27,554 nucleotides of DNA from a virus: positions 1 through 27,554 of IMG/VR virus record IMGVR_UViG_3300030101_002085, one strand, 5' to 3'. How positions within the stretch are numbered: the stretch's first letter is position 1; each line of letters starts with the position of its first letter. Positions 11,950 through 19,575 of this stretch are shown here, piece by piece. The notes below the pieces were generated by a model. That model was not told the origin of the DNA. It was given only the letters and a program-made list of their open reading frames with translations, and ran no database searches. Made by a program: the position numbers and the translations under genes.

Positions 11950-13450
11950 GATGACAGATACTCTATCTAGAATAGAGTCAAACGGATTGAAGATAAACCT
12001 AGATACACTAGCACAGATAGAAAAAGAATACGAAGAAGAGATGCACACGTTAGAGAACAAGCTGCGAGAACTTGCAAAGAAAGCTATGGGTGATACACCT
12101 ATCAATCTAGCTAGTCCAGACGATAAAAGCATGTTGCTTTACTCACGTAAGGTCAAAGACAAAACACTTTGGTCAATGACATTTAATCTTGGACACGAAA
12201 TGCGTGGCAATACAATTAAGCCTAAGATGAGAACACGGATGAAGAATACAGACTTTGTTCGACATGTAAGACAGATGACCAATATCGTGTACAAAACGAT
12301 AGGCAGACAATGTTCAGATTGTAAAGGATATGGTCGTATCACTATGTACAAAAAAGATGGTACAATAGGTAAGGCAAAAAGAATATGTAAAACTTGCATA
12401 GGCAAGGGTGTGGTTTATACTTCAACTGGAGAAGTTGCAGGGTTTAAGATTATACCACGAACTGCACGAGATACAGCATCAGCAGGTTTTAAAACAGATA
12501 AGGTTACACTAGAAGATAGGATAACCGAACTCGAAGGGGATGGTCGTGAGTTCTGTGAAGCGTATATAAGGTACAATGCTTTGCGTACTTACTTATCAAC
12601 TTTTGTGGAAGGAATGAAAAACAATGTTGATGAAAATAGTTTTATACATCCAGAGTTTATGCAGTGCGTTACAGCGACTGGTAGACTATCTAGCCGAAAT
12701 CCTAATTTTCAAAATATGCCACGTGGATCAACGTTCGCTATTCGGAAGGTGGTGGAAAGCAGATATCCCAACGGAAGTATTCTTGAGGGAGATTACTCGC
12801 AACTTGAATTCAGAGTGGCAGGATTTCTTGCGAAAGATTCGCAGGTTTATAAAGATGTTTTAGATGGTACAGATGTACATAGTTATACAGCGTCTGTCAT
12901 AGGTTGCAGTAGACAAGATGCAAAAGCACATACGTTTAAACCTTTGTATGGGGGTGTAAGTGGCACACGTAATCAACAAGCATACTATCAAAGATTTAAA
13001 GAGAAGTATGTACAAGTAAGTGAATGGCATAAAAAATTAGAAAAAGAAGCAGTCACTACTAAGATAATTAAACTACCATCTGGTCGTGAGTATTGTTTTC
13101 CAGATGCTAAATGGACTGAGTGGGGATCTGCAACAAACAGAACTGCGATATGTAACTATCCAGTACAAGGATTTGCAACTGCAGATCTGCTACCTATTGC
13201 CCTTGTCAGATTAGATAAGCAGATGCAAAAGTTAAAAATGAAATCTGTTATTTGCAACACCGTACATGATTCTATTGTGTTAGACGTACATCCAGACGAA
13301 AAAGATTTAGCAATCAAGGTGTTATCACAAGCTATGAGATCTCTACCTCAAGAGACAAAACGTAGGTATGACGTGTATTACGACATGCCAGTAGGTATAG
13401 AATTAAAAATAGGAAAGAATTGGCTTGACTTGGAAGAAGTAGCTATATAG
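11921..13450 (+). CDS. polA: Family A DNA polymerase domain with DnaJ-type zinc finger
   Basis: Replicative phage polymerase. 509 aa from ATG 11921, chosen for GAGG 6 nt upstream; a TTG at 11909 is also open. Numbering from ATG: a DnaJ-type zinc finger with two CxxCxGxG units (CSDCKGYG 131-138, CKTCIGKG 156-163) inserted in the thumb; ATGRLSSRNPNFQN; motif A GDYSQLEFR (D291); motif B RxxxKxxxFxxxYG (R331, K335, F339, Y343), so the residue equivalent to E. coli Phe762 is Phe; motif C VHDS (D450) with Ser where Pol I has Glu. The zinc-finger insert is known from HMO-2011-type polymerases (memory). No exonuclease motifs here; they are in the gene before. Confidence 0.95.
   Translation: MKQTLRLSFEMTDTLSRIESNGLKINLDTLAQIEKEYEEEMHTLENKLRELAKKAMGDTPINLASPDDKSMLLYSRKVKDKTLWSMTFNLGHEMRGNTIKPKMRTRMKNTDFVRHVRQMTNIVYKTIGRQCSDCKGYGRITMYKKDGTIGKAKRICKTCIGKGVVYTSTGEVAGFKIIPRTARDTASAGFKTDKVTLEDRITELEGDGREFCEAYIRYNALRTYLSTFVEGMKNNVDENSFIHPEFMQCVTATGRLSSRNPNFQNMPRGSTFAIRKVVESRYPNGSILEGDYSQLEFRVAGFLAKDSQVYKDVLDGTDVHSYTASVIGCSRQDAKAHTFKPLYGGVSGTRNQQAYYQRFKEKYVQVSEWHKKLEKEAVTTKIIKLPSGREYCFPDAKWTEWGSATNRTAICNYPVQGFATADLLPIALVRLDKQMQKLKMKSVICNTVHDSIVLDVHPDEKDLAIKVLSQAMRSLPQETKRRYDVYYDMPVGIELKIGKNWLDLEEVAI
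11944..11950 (+). promoter_or_regulatory. RF2-like +1 frameshift site (CTT TGA G)
   Basis: The exonuclease frame ends CTT TGA. A P-site tRNA slip from CTT to TTT would move to the +1 frame, which then reads GAG ATG ACA into the polymerase. The codon-stop pair CUU UGA is that of the prfB site. The SD-like AGGGGG that stimulates prfB 3 nt upstream is absent; the nearest GAGG is 30 nt upstream. Function not proven. Confidence 0.45.
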
Positions 13451-13453
13451 GAT
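13425..13453 (+). promoter_or_regulatory. Candidate internal promoter for the 13495 gene
   Basis: TTGACT (13425-13430), 17-nt spacer, TAGGAT (13448-13453), overlapping the polymerase stop. It lies before the only real gap (44 bp) between genes from 11368 to 19573, giving a leader of ~35 nt. Would allow extra expression of the following protein. Confidence 0.4.
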
Positions 13454-13494
13454 TAGATTACATTAACCTTAAATAAACAGAAAAGGAAACATTT

Positions 13495-14343
13495 ATGGAT
13501 AATAATCTACAAACTATGTCAAGTGATATAGACAACATTGTTGCTACTTTTGGCAGTGATGAATCAGCTTTTATGGAACTAACTGGTCAGGCATCCATGC
13601 CTAAATCAGAAGGTCTATCTAGGCTGAACATAAATTACGATACAGAGACGGAAGATGGCGAGACACTAACTCGTGGCGATTGGAAGATGATGTATCATGG
13701 TGAGATGGTATTTGCAAAAGAAATACTTATTAAGCCAATACTAAGAACATTTGAATGGAGTATCTTCGATGCAGAGCAAGGAGTGTTCTCATCAAAGTCA
13801 GTCCAAAAGCCAACCATGTCAGGTGATTTTCCTGATACTGAGGGGGGCAATAAGTGTGGTCGTTTATCACAAGATGAAGAAGATAAGTTAAAAGATGATG
13901 ATCCACTTAAATTAAAATCTAGATCAGCAGTATGTAATCAAGTGTTGTACTCTAAAGTTAGTGGAAAGTTTAGAAAAGCTAATGGAGAAGAGATAGAGAT
14001 TAGTGAGCATCCTGCAGTTGCGTACTTTAAAAGGTCTGGGTTTTTACCAATACGAAACTTTATCGATAGTCTAACTAGACAGAAAAAGATTATGCAAAAG
14101 TGTTGGATTAGTTTAAAAACCGACAAGAAGAAAAGAGGATCTGTTACATATTTTGTACCAGTCCCAACGTTAAGTTCAGAAACTGATATCTTGGATGAAG
14201 ACAAGGAGTTAATGAAGAAGTTTGCTGAGACTGTTAAAGCACATAATAAATCTGTGCTAGAACAGAGCAGAGAGTCTACTAAGTTAGAAACTAACAAGTC
14301 AGACGAAAGTTTAGCAGACGACTTCAATGCTGTTGCTGTTTAA
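13495..14343 (+). CDS. Hypothetical protein, possible ssDNA-binding protein
   Basis: 282 aa, very polar. Beta-rich centre (TRGDWKMMYHGEMVFAKE; SVTYFVPVPTL) and a long charged C-terminal tail ending with acidic SDESLADDF. An acidic tail after a beta-rich core, and the place between polymerase and recombination nuclease, fit a single-strand binding protein like T7 gp2.5, but I see no diagnostic OB-fold motif. Cys residues at GNKCGRL and SAVCNQV are isolated. It has its own AAGGAAAC ribosome site and perhaps its own promoter, as expected for a protein needed in quantity. Identification is by context. Confidence 0.85.
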   Translation: MDNNLQTMSSDIDNIVATFGSDESAFMELTGQASMPKSEGLSRLNINYDTETEDGETLTRGDWKMMYHGEMVFAKEILIKPILRTFEWSIFDAEQGVFSSKSVQKPTMSGDFPDTEGGNKCGRLSQDEEDKLKDDDPLKLKSRSAVCNQVLYSKVSGKFRKANGEEIEISEHPAVAYFKRSGFLPIRNFIDSLTRQKKIMQKCWISLKTDKKKRGSVTYFVPVPTLSSETDILDEDKELMKKFAETVKAHNKSVLEQSRESTKLETNKSDESLADDFNAVAV

Positions 14344-15205
14344 AATCCAAGACTACATGGAACGTGCTAGTAAGGGGGAAGTTACCATTCCCCCTGAAGC
14401 CGTTTTAGACTTTGCAAATGATTGCAGAGATTCCGTTACCGTACAACTCAACAAAGAAAAAAGCTACAAATTAAGAATGTCTGGTTTAGGTAGACCAGTC
14501 TGTCAACAACTATTGGAAAAGAATGGTGTCCAACAAGAGACACAATACAATCTTTTATTTAGATTTTTATTCGGTGATATCGTAGAAGCAATAGCTGTTC
14601 TTGTATTAGAACAAGCAGGGGTAGATATTGTCGCAAAACAAAAAGCAGTCAAACTTACGATCGGTGGATCAGAAGTTACTGGCACATTAGATTTAATTAT
14701 ACGAGATGAAACTGGACAAGAGAAAGTCTGGGATATCAAGTCTGCTAGTGAGTGGGCATACAAGTTTAAGTACACTGGTTATGGTGGTTACGATAAGATA
14801 AAAGAAGATGATCCATTTGGCTACATCATGCAAGGTCATTTATATGGAGAAGCAACTGGATTACCTTTTGGTGGGTGGATAGTTGTCAACAAATCAAGTG
14901 GTGAAGTTGCCGTGGTTGAAGCACCAGAGTGGCAAGATCAAGATAGAAAAGAATACTTAGAGGATGCAAAGAAGCGTGTACAGTTTCTAAACAGACCATT
15001 TAGTGAGTTTGTTGTGCCATACAAAGATGAGTTTGAAGAATACAAAGGCGAACGAACTGGCAACAAGCTTATGCCAAAGCCTTGCAACATGTGTGGGTAT
15101 AAAAATTATTGTTGGAAAAATGCAACCTTACATGATAAGATCACATCAAAAGCTAAACAGCCACCTCAAGTGTGGTACACCAGATTAAAAAAGAAAGCAT
15201 TGTAA
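14327..15205 (+). CDS. RecB/Cas4-like PD-(D/E)XK nuclease with Fe-S cysteines
   Basis: DNA exonuclease, probably for recombination or host DNA breakdown. 292 aa. PD-(D/E)XK core: TLDLII (D122), VWDIKSAS (D136, K138) and the following helix with MQGHLYGEA (Q169). Four cysteines in the spacing of Cas4/AddB iron-sulphur nucleases: C59 (GLGRPVC) and CNMCGYKNYC (C253, C256, C262) near the C-terminus. In that family the cluster pins the ends of the domain together. The start overlaps the preceding gene by 17 nt without a clear ribosome site; ATG 14357 is an alternative. No cas genes nearby, so it is not part of a CRISPR system. Confidence 0.9.
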   Translation: MLLLFKIQDYMERASKGEVTIPPEAVLDFANDCRDSVTVQLNKEKSYKLRMSGLGRPVCQQLLEKNGVQQETQYNLLFRFLFGDIVEAIAVLVLEQAGVDIVAKQKAVKLTIGGSEVTGTLDLIIRDETGQEKVWDIKSASEWAYKFKYTGYGGYDKIKEDDPFGYIMQGHLYGEATGLPFGGWIVVNKSSGEVAVVEAPEWQDQDRKEYLEDAKKRVQFLNRPFSEFVVPYKDEFEEYKGERTGNKLMPKPCNMCGYKNYCWKNATLHDKITSKAKQPPQVWYTRLKKKAL

Positions 15206-15594
15206 TGCCAGTATTGTACGCAAGAAATTACGTAGCAGAACTTATGGAATTAAACGAGGACATGTACCACGTTTATATAGACTCCCATGTGGAGACTGGT
15301 GGTGGGAGAGAAACAGTTTTTTTACGTCAACATGAAAGAGGTATTCCCCTTACTCTTCGTGAAAACTTTTCAGAAAACGGCTCTCTCACTTCCAACACAG
15401 AACAACGAGATATAGTAAAGGTAGAAAATGAATTTCAAACTATTGGTTACGCACTTAGTCAGGGTAAAATAATATGCCTTCCGATGTTTCCCCTAACAAT
15501 CCAACTTATCACAATAGAAAAACAATCCCCCAAACTGGCAGGGTACATAAACAAAAGGATTCAATCGTTAGGATTGGAGATGAAACCAATATGA
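15205..15594 (+). CDS. Hypothetical protein
   Basis: 129 aa from ATG 15205, which shares its A with the TAA of the nuclease gene (TAATG); an in-frame start 11 codons earlier lies inside that gene. N-terminal part with strand-helix pattern (MPVLYARNYVAELMEL), a Gly-rich turn (ETGGGRETVFL). No family recognised. It ends with an ATGA overlap into the endonuclease gene. Position between two recombination nucleases suggests a role in DNA processing, but nothing in the sequence shows it. Confidence 0.75.
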   Translation: MPVLYARNYVAELMELNEDMYHVYIDSHVETGGGRETVFLRQHERGIPLTLRENFSENGSLTSNTEQRDIVKVENEFQTIGYALSQGKIICLPMFPLTIQLITIEKQSPKLAGYINKRIQSLGLEMKPI

Positions 15595-15959
15595 GATACA
15601 GATCTAAGTTTGAATTAGAACTAGCTAAAGTTCTTGTGCGTCACAAAGTTAAGTTTCAGTACGAATCTAAAAAATTTTTGTATATACCTAAACCTAGAAC
15701 GTATACACCAGATTTCTACATACCTGACACTAATATATTTATAGAAGCAAAAGGACATCTTGATAAAGCAGACAGAGTAAAGATGGCACTTGTAAAAGAG
15801 CAACATAAAGACCTTGATATACGTTTTGTATTTATGAACGCTAAGAATAAAATTTATAAGGGTAGTAAAACAACGTATGCCGATTGGTGTCTTAGGCACG
15901 ATTTTCAGTGGGCAGAAAAAACAATACCTTTGGAGTGGTTTAAAAATGGAAAAAGATGA
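15591..15959 (+). CDS. Endonuclease I-like Holliday-junction resolvase (T7 gp3 family)
   Basis: Cuts branched DNA, needed before packaging and for host DNA breakdown. 122 aa that follow T7 endonuclease I: YRSKFELELA (catalytic Glu, E8), YTPDFYIPD (D41), IFIEAKG (E52, K54), then REQH-like VKEQHKDLDIRFVF, NKIYKGSKTTYADWC and KTIPLEWF. The catalytic set Glu-Asp-Glu-x-Lys is complete. Start ATG 15591 overlaps the previous stop as ATGA; an in-frame start at 15474 would add 39 residues unlike the family, so I reject it. T7 endo I is ~149 aa; this is shorter at the N-terminus. Confidence 0.92.
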   Translation: MRYRSKFELELAKVLVRHKVKFQYESKKFLYIPKPRTYTPDFYIPDTNIFIEAKGHLDKADRVKMALVKEQHKDLDIRFVFMNAKNKIYKGSKTTYADWCLRHDFQWAEKTIPLEWFKNGKR

Positions 15960-16296
15960 AGTAGAAAATTTTATTAAAGAAATGGGATTGGCAAAAGGCA
16001 ACTACTATATCATTCTTCAAGATGTGGGTGAGGATAAATTTAAAATGATGGCTTACGACACAACTGGTAAAGAACACAAAGATGAAAAAGACCACTCTGT
16101 TGCATCGATAATGCACGAAGGTTTAGTGGGGTTGCTTACAACAAAGGGAGAAGAACTATTTAACTTTGGTTATTCTGAGTTGGCATATAGGTATTCAACT
16201 GGTAGAATGTTTGATGAAATATTAGACGAAGAAGATAAACATAAAGAAGTAAAATACAGAGATAACGTGATAGAGGTTGATTTTGGCAAAGATTAA
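15946..16296 (+). CDS. Hypothetical acidic protein
   Basis: 116 aa from ATG 15946, with GGAG about 10 nt upstream; an earlier in-frame start at 15877 would lie deep in the resolvase gene. Alpha/beta: MEKDEVENFIKEMG helix, YYIILQDVG strand, and an acidic C-terminus (DEILDEEDKHKE, ending VIEVDFGKD). Unrecognised. Overlaps the genes on both sides by 14 nt. Confidence 0.75.
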   Translation: MEKDEVENFIKEMGLAKGNYYIILQDVGEDKFKMMAYDTTGKEHKDEKDHSVASIMHEGLVGLLTTKGEELFNFGYSELAYRYSTGRMFDEILDEEDKHKEVKYRDNVIEVDFGKD

Positions 16297-16642
16297 TGAT
16301 AAGAATAAAGAACCAGAACGGTATTACGACTGGATAGGTTGGAAACTAAAACAAGAAAGAAAGAAGATGAAGAACGGAAAATTAGATTATCATAAAAATA
16401 TGGAAGATATGGTCAATCATCCACCACATTACAATCAGGCAGGCATTGAAGCCTTAGATGCAATTTTAGCGGCCACAAACGAAGGCAGTGAATATTATCT
16501 ACAAGGTAATATAATAAAATATCTTTGGAGATATAGATATAAGAATGGGTCACAAGATCTAGAGAAAGCTTTGTTCTATTTACAGAAGATGATTAAAGTA
16601 GTAAAAAAATTAGAGGAGAATGATAATGTCAATATCAAATAG
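16283..16642 (+). CDS. DUF3310 protein (T7 gp1.7-like nucleotide kinase family)
   Basis: 119 aa. Residues ~48-115 carry the DUF3310 signature: NHPPHYNQAGIEALDAI, EYYLQGNIIKYLWRYRYK, and DLEKALFYLQKMI. T7 gp1.7, a member, is a nucleotide kinase acting on dGMP/dTMP, so this protein may help feed dNTP synthesis; it directly precedes and overlaps the ribonucleotide reductase gene by 17 nt. The ~45-residue basic N-terminal extension is not part of the domain. Start TTG 16283 is preferred for its AGAGG 6 nt upstream; TTG 16277 is also open, and ATG 16367 would give the bare domain. Confidence 0.85.
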   Translation: MAKINDKNKEPERYYDWIGWKLKQERKKMKNGKLDYHKNMEDMVNHPPHYNQAGIEALDAILAATNEGSEYYLQGNIIKYLWRYRYKNGSQDLEKALFYLQKMIKVVKKLEENDNVNIK

Positions 16643-18557
16643 TTTACCTACCTCTTATCAACAGTTCATACATAAGTCACGCTATGCGAGATGGCTTGAT
16701 GACGAGGGGAGAAGAGAAAACTGGCACGAGACTGTAGAAAGATACGTTTCGTTCATGGAAAAAGCACTTTTAGAAAAACACAATTACAAGCTCTCTGAGG
16801 GCGATAAAGTAATCATTACAGAGTATATAACCAATCTTAGTGTTATGCCCTCTATGCGATCCTTAATGACAGCAGGAGAAGCACTTGAGAGGGACAATGT
16901 ATGTGGTTACAACTGTAGTTACCTACCAGTAGATAGTCCACGTTCATTTGATGAAGCGATGTACATACTGATGTGTGGAACTGGAGTGGGTTTTTCTGTA
17001 GAAAGAGAGAACGTAGAAAAGTTACCAGTCATCAGTGAAAGTATGCAGAAGTCCGATGTTGTTATTGTCGTTGATGATAGTAAGATGGGTTGGGCAAAAG
17101 CCTATCGTGAATTGATTGCTTTACTCTATTCAGGTATGATACCAAGTTGGGATGTATCTAAGATACGACCTGCAGGTGCTAGACTTAAAGTTATGGGTGG
17201 CAGAGCATCAGGACCTAATCCGTTGGTTGATCTATTTAAGTTTACTGTTCGTAAGTTTGAAGAAGCAAAAGGTCGTAAATTGTTTCCAATAGAGTGTCAC
17301 GATATTATGTGTAAGGTTGGAGAAGTTGTAGTAGTTGGTGGGGTCAGAAGATCTGCACTTATTAGTCTATCTAATTTAAACGATGATCAAATGAGACATG
17401 CTAAAACTGGAGAGTGGTGGAGTGCAAATGGACAACGATCACTTGCAAATAACTCTGTTGCTTATAAAGGCAAGCCTAAGATGGAAACTTATATGAGAGA
17501 ATGGTTATCTTTGTATGAGTCAAAGTCTGGAGAACGTGGTATGTTCAATAGGCAGGCCGCAGATAGTCAAGTCGCTAAAAATGGTAGAAGAGAAACTGGC
17601 TATATGTGGGGTACAAATCCTTGCTCAGAGATTATATTAAGACCATATCAGTTCTGCAATCTATCAGAAGTAGTTGTAAGAGAAACAGATGATCTTGCTA
17701 CTTTAAGAAGTAAAGTACGTGTTGCAACCATACTGGGTACGTTTCAATCTACCTTAACAGATCTCAAGTATATACGTAAGATTTGGAAGAAGAATACAGA
17801 AGATGAAAGATTGTTAGGAGTTTCCTTGACTGGTATCATGGATCATCCTATACTGTCTAAGATGACTGATTCAAAGATATGGTTACAAGACATGAAACAA
17901 ATGGCAATAGATACAAATAGAGAGTATGCTGAAGCAATAGGTATACCACAATCTACTGCTATAACTTGTGTCAAGCCAAGTGGCACAGTATCTCAACTTG
18001 TAGATGCTGCGTCAGGTATACACGCTAGACACAATGATTTCTATATAAGAACCGTGCGTGGGGACAACAAAGATCCCCTAACAGAGTTTATGAAAATGGA
18101 AGGCATACCTAATGAGCCAGACGTAATGAAGCCAGATAGCGTAACTGTCTTTTCTTTTCCAATGAAGTCGCCAAGTGGTGCAATCACCAGAACGGAGATG
18201 GGTGCAGTAGAACAACTAGAGTTATGGAAGTTATATGCAACCTACTGGTGTGAACACAAACCATCCGTTACAATCACTGTAAAAGAAGAAGAATGGATGG
18301 AAGTTGGTGCGTGGGTGTACGAGAACTTTGACATCTCGTCTGGGGTTTCCTTTCTTCCCCATAGTGATCACACCTACAAGCAAGCACCTTATCAAGATAT
18401 AAATGCAAGAGAGTTTAACGCTTGGAACAAGAAAGTTCCGTTGACGTTAGACTGGTCTAAGTTTTCTGATTTTGAGAAGGAAGATAATACAACTGGATCT
18501 CGTGAACTGGCATGCACTGCAGATGCCTGCGAAGTCGTGGACTTAGGTGCATCGTGA
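16626..18557 (+). CDS. nrdJ: Class II (adenosylcobalamin-dependent) ribonucleotide reductase
   Basis: Reduces ribonucleotides to deoxyribonucleotides using coenzyme B12 radicals. 643 aa, monomeric L. leichmannii type. Seen: CGYNCSY (first redox Cys, C97), NPCSEI (thiyl Cys, C333), PYQFCNLSEV (second redox Cys, C344), CVKPSGTVSQL (phosphate loop), GVRRSALIS, and a C-terminal Cys pair CTADAC for re-reduction. The start is ATG 16626 because AGAGGAG lies 7 nt upstream; ATG 16620 would be only 1 nt from it. Class II enzymes need no oxygen and no separate small subunit, but depend on host B12. Its stop overlaps the next gene's GTG. Confidence 0.96.
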   Translation: MSISNSLPTSYQQFIHKSRYARWLDDEGRRENWHETVERYVSFMEKALLEKHNYKLSEGDKVIITEYITNLSVMPSMRSLMTAGEALERDNVCGYNCSYLPVDSPRSFDEAMYILMCGTGVGFSVERENVEKLPVISESMQKSDVVIVVDDSKMGWAKAYRELIALLYSGMIPSWDVSKIRPAGARLKVMGGRASGPNPLVDLFKFTVRKFEEAKGRKLFPIECHDIMCKVGEVVVVGGVRRSALISLSNLNDDQMRHAKTGEWWSANGQRSLANNSVAYKGKPKMETYMREWLSLYESKSGERGMFNRQAADSQVAKNGRRETGYMWGTNPCSEIILRPYQFCNLSEVVVRETDDLATLRSKVRVATILGTFQSTLTDLKYIRKIWKKNTEDERLLGVSLTGIMDHPILSKMTDSKIWLQDMKQMAIDTNREYAEAIGIPQSTAITCVKPSGTVSQLVDAASGIHARHNDFYIRTVRGDNKDPLTEFMKMEGIPNEPDVMKPDSVTVFSFPMKSPSGAITRTEMGAVEQLELWKLYATYWCEHKPSVTITVKEEEWMEVGAWVYENFDISSGVSFLPHSDHTYKQAPYQDINAREFNAWNKKVPLTLDWSKFSDFEKEDNTTGSRELACTADACEVVDLGAS

Positions 18558-19042
18558 TTACAGAGATACAGATTAACAGCGATTACATGAGCCGTGCGAG
18601 GGAAAAGGCTTCTTCTGTAGGCATACTGCAGGGGAGTATTACAGGTGGCACACGAAACGTTATAGGTGCGATAGGCGAGGTAGTCGTTGCTGATAGTATT
18701 AATGCTGATGAGATAAGCACATACGATTATGATCTTGTTAAAGATGGGAAACGTATAGATGTTAAGACTAAACGTTGCAACACTAAACCTCTGCCCTACT
18801 ATGAATGTTCTGTCGCACTTCATGGTACGAAGCAAGATTGTGATACGTATGTGTTCGTCAGAGTTTTATCTGACATGAGTAAAGCTTGGATATTGGGTAG
18901 CATATCTAAGCAAGATTTTTATGACAGAGCTACCCTATATAGAAAAGGGGACATCGATCAAGACAACGGCTTTGTGTTTAAAGCTGATTGTTACAATCTA
19001 AGAATAGATAAGTTGAGTCCTATCCATGCAATTCAAAAGTAA
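18554..19042 (+). CDS. PD-(D/E)XK nuclease-like protein
   Basis: 162 aa from GTG 18554 (GTGA overlap with the RNR stop, AGG 6 nt upstream); an ATG at 18512 lies wholly within the RNR gene. The series GAIGEVVVAD (E42), YDYDLV (D58/D60), and RIDVKTKR (D69, K71) has the order and spacing of a small restriction-endonuclease fold, followed by a strand with CDTYVFVRV. This suggests a DNA endonuclease, perhaps for host DNA degradation or self-exclusion. Call rests on motif pattern only. Confidence 0.75.
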   Translation: MITEIQINSDYMSRAREKASSVGILQGSITGGTRNVIGAIGEVVVADSINADEISTYDYDLVKDGKRIDVKTKRCNTKPLPYYECSVALHGTKQDCDTYVFVRVLSDMSKAWILGSISKQDFYDRATLYRKGDIDQDNGFVFKADCYNLRIDKLSPIHAIQK

Positions 19043-19253
19043 AGTAAAAGCTAAGTTATTTTCACTAGAATACTATTTAAATAAAGATGGTAATGTGGAG
19101 ATGCTATATGAAGCAGTAAAACCAGAAGATCTGGAAAGAGAACTTAATTCAGGTTTGCCTATGTATACTGGCACAAGTCAAGTTGCATCATTGCTTCGAT
19201 ATTTAAGGAAGATGGGGGATGAGATAATTAAAGGAAGTGGTAATTACGTATGA
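19026..19253 (+). CDS. Small hypothetical protein
   Basis: 75 aa, helical: MQFKSKVKAKLFSLEYYLN, then VKPEDLERELNSG and VASLLRYLRKMGDEIIKG. No known motif. Overlaps the preceding gene by 17 nt and joins the next by ATGA, so it is co-translated with both. Confidence 0.72.
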   Translation: MQFKSKVKAKLFSLEYYLNKDGNVEMLYEAVKPEDLERELNSGLPMYTGTSQVASLLRYLRKMGDEIIKGSGNYV

Positions 19254-19573
19254 AGATTTTTTTATTACTATTTTTATTTATTAGCTCATTTGCACTAGCA
19301 GGAGAATGGAATGATAAACCAGTTATGTGTGCGAAAGCTGAAGAGATATTTTACGTTATAAATGATAAAAATGAAAAGATATCATTTGAAGCTAAACAGT
19401 TTACCAAGGTGCGTAATAAAAATGGTTTATCTGATATACCTGCGTATATACCTCTGCAGGTATATATGAATAAAAAAACTGGAACATACACTATTGTAGA
19501 GTATCATCCCAGTTATGACACGTATTGTGTTATCAGTTATGGTACAGAGTTTAAACAGTTTTTTTCTTTTTAG
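19250..19573 (+). CDS. Exported (periplasmic) protein with signal peptide
   Basis: 107 aa. The first 18 residues, MKIFLLLFLFISSFALAG, form a classic Sec signal peptide with an ALA-type cleavage site before GEW. The mature part has two Cys (PVMCAKAEE, DTYCVISYG) that could form a disulfide in the periplasm, and beta-rich segments (YIPLQVYMNKKTGTYTIVEY). I recall similar exported proteins of unknown function in phages of SAR11. It is the last gene of the replication operon, an odd place for a secreted protein; roles in superinfection exclusion, lysis or envelope change are possible. Confidence 0.85.
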   Translation: MKIFLLLFLFISSFALAGEWNDKPVMCAKAEEIFYVINDKNEKISFEAKQFTKVRNKNGLSDIPAYIPLQVYMNKKTGTYTIVEYHPSYDTYCVISYGTEFKQFFSF

Positions 19574-19575
19574 AT

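Noticed and set aside
11944-11950. Split polymerase as a plain pseudogene
   Set aside because: Both halves keep all catalytic motifs with no further stops, and the second half has a good ribosome site; decay is unlikely, although a single sequencing indel cannot be excluded.
14327-15205. Cas4-like nuclease as a sign of a CRISPR system
   Set aside because: No repeat array and no other cas gene in the window; such nucleases are common phage recombination genes.
15474-15590. 39-residue N-terminal extension of the endonuclease I-like protein
   Set aside because: Low-complexity, unlike the family, and in the DNA of the preceding gene; the ATGA joint at 15591 is the usual start type here.
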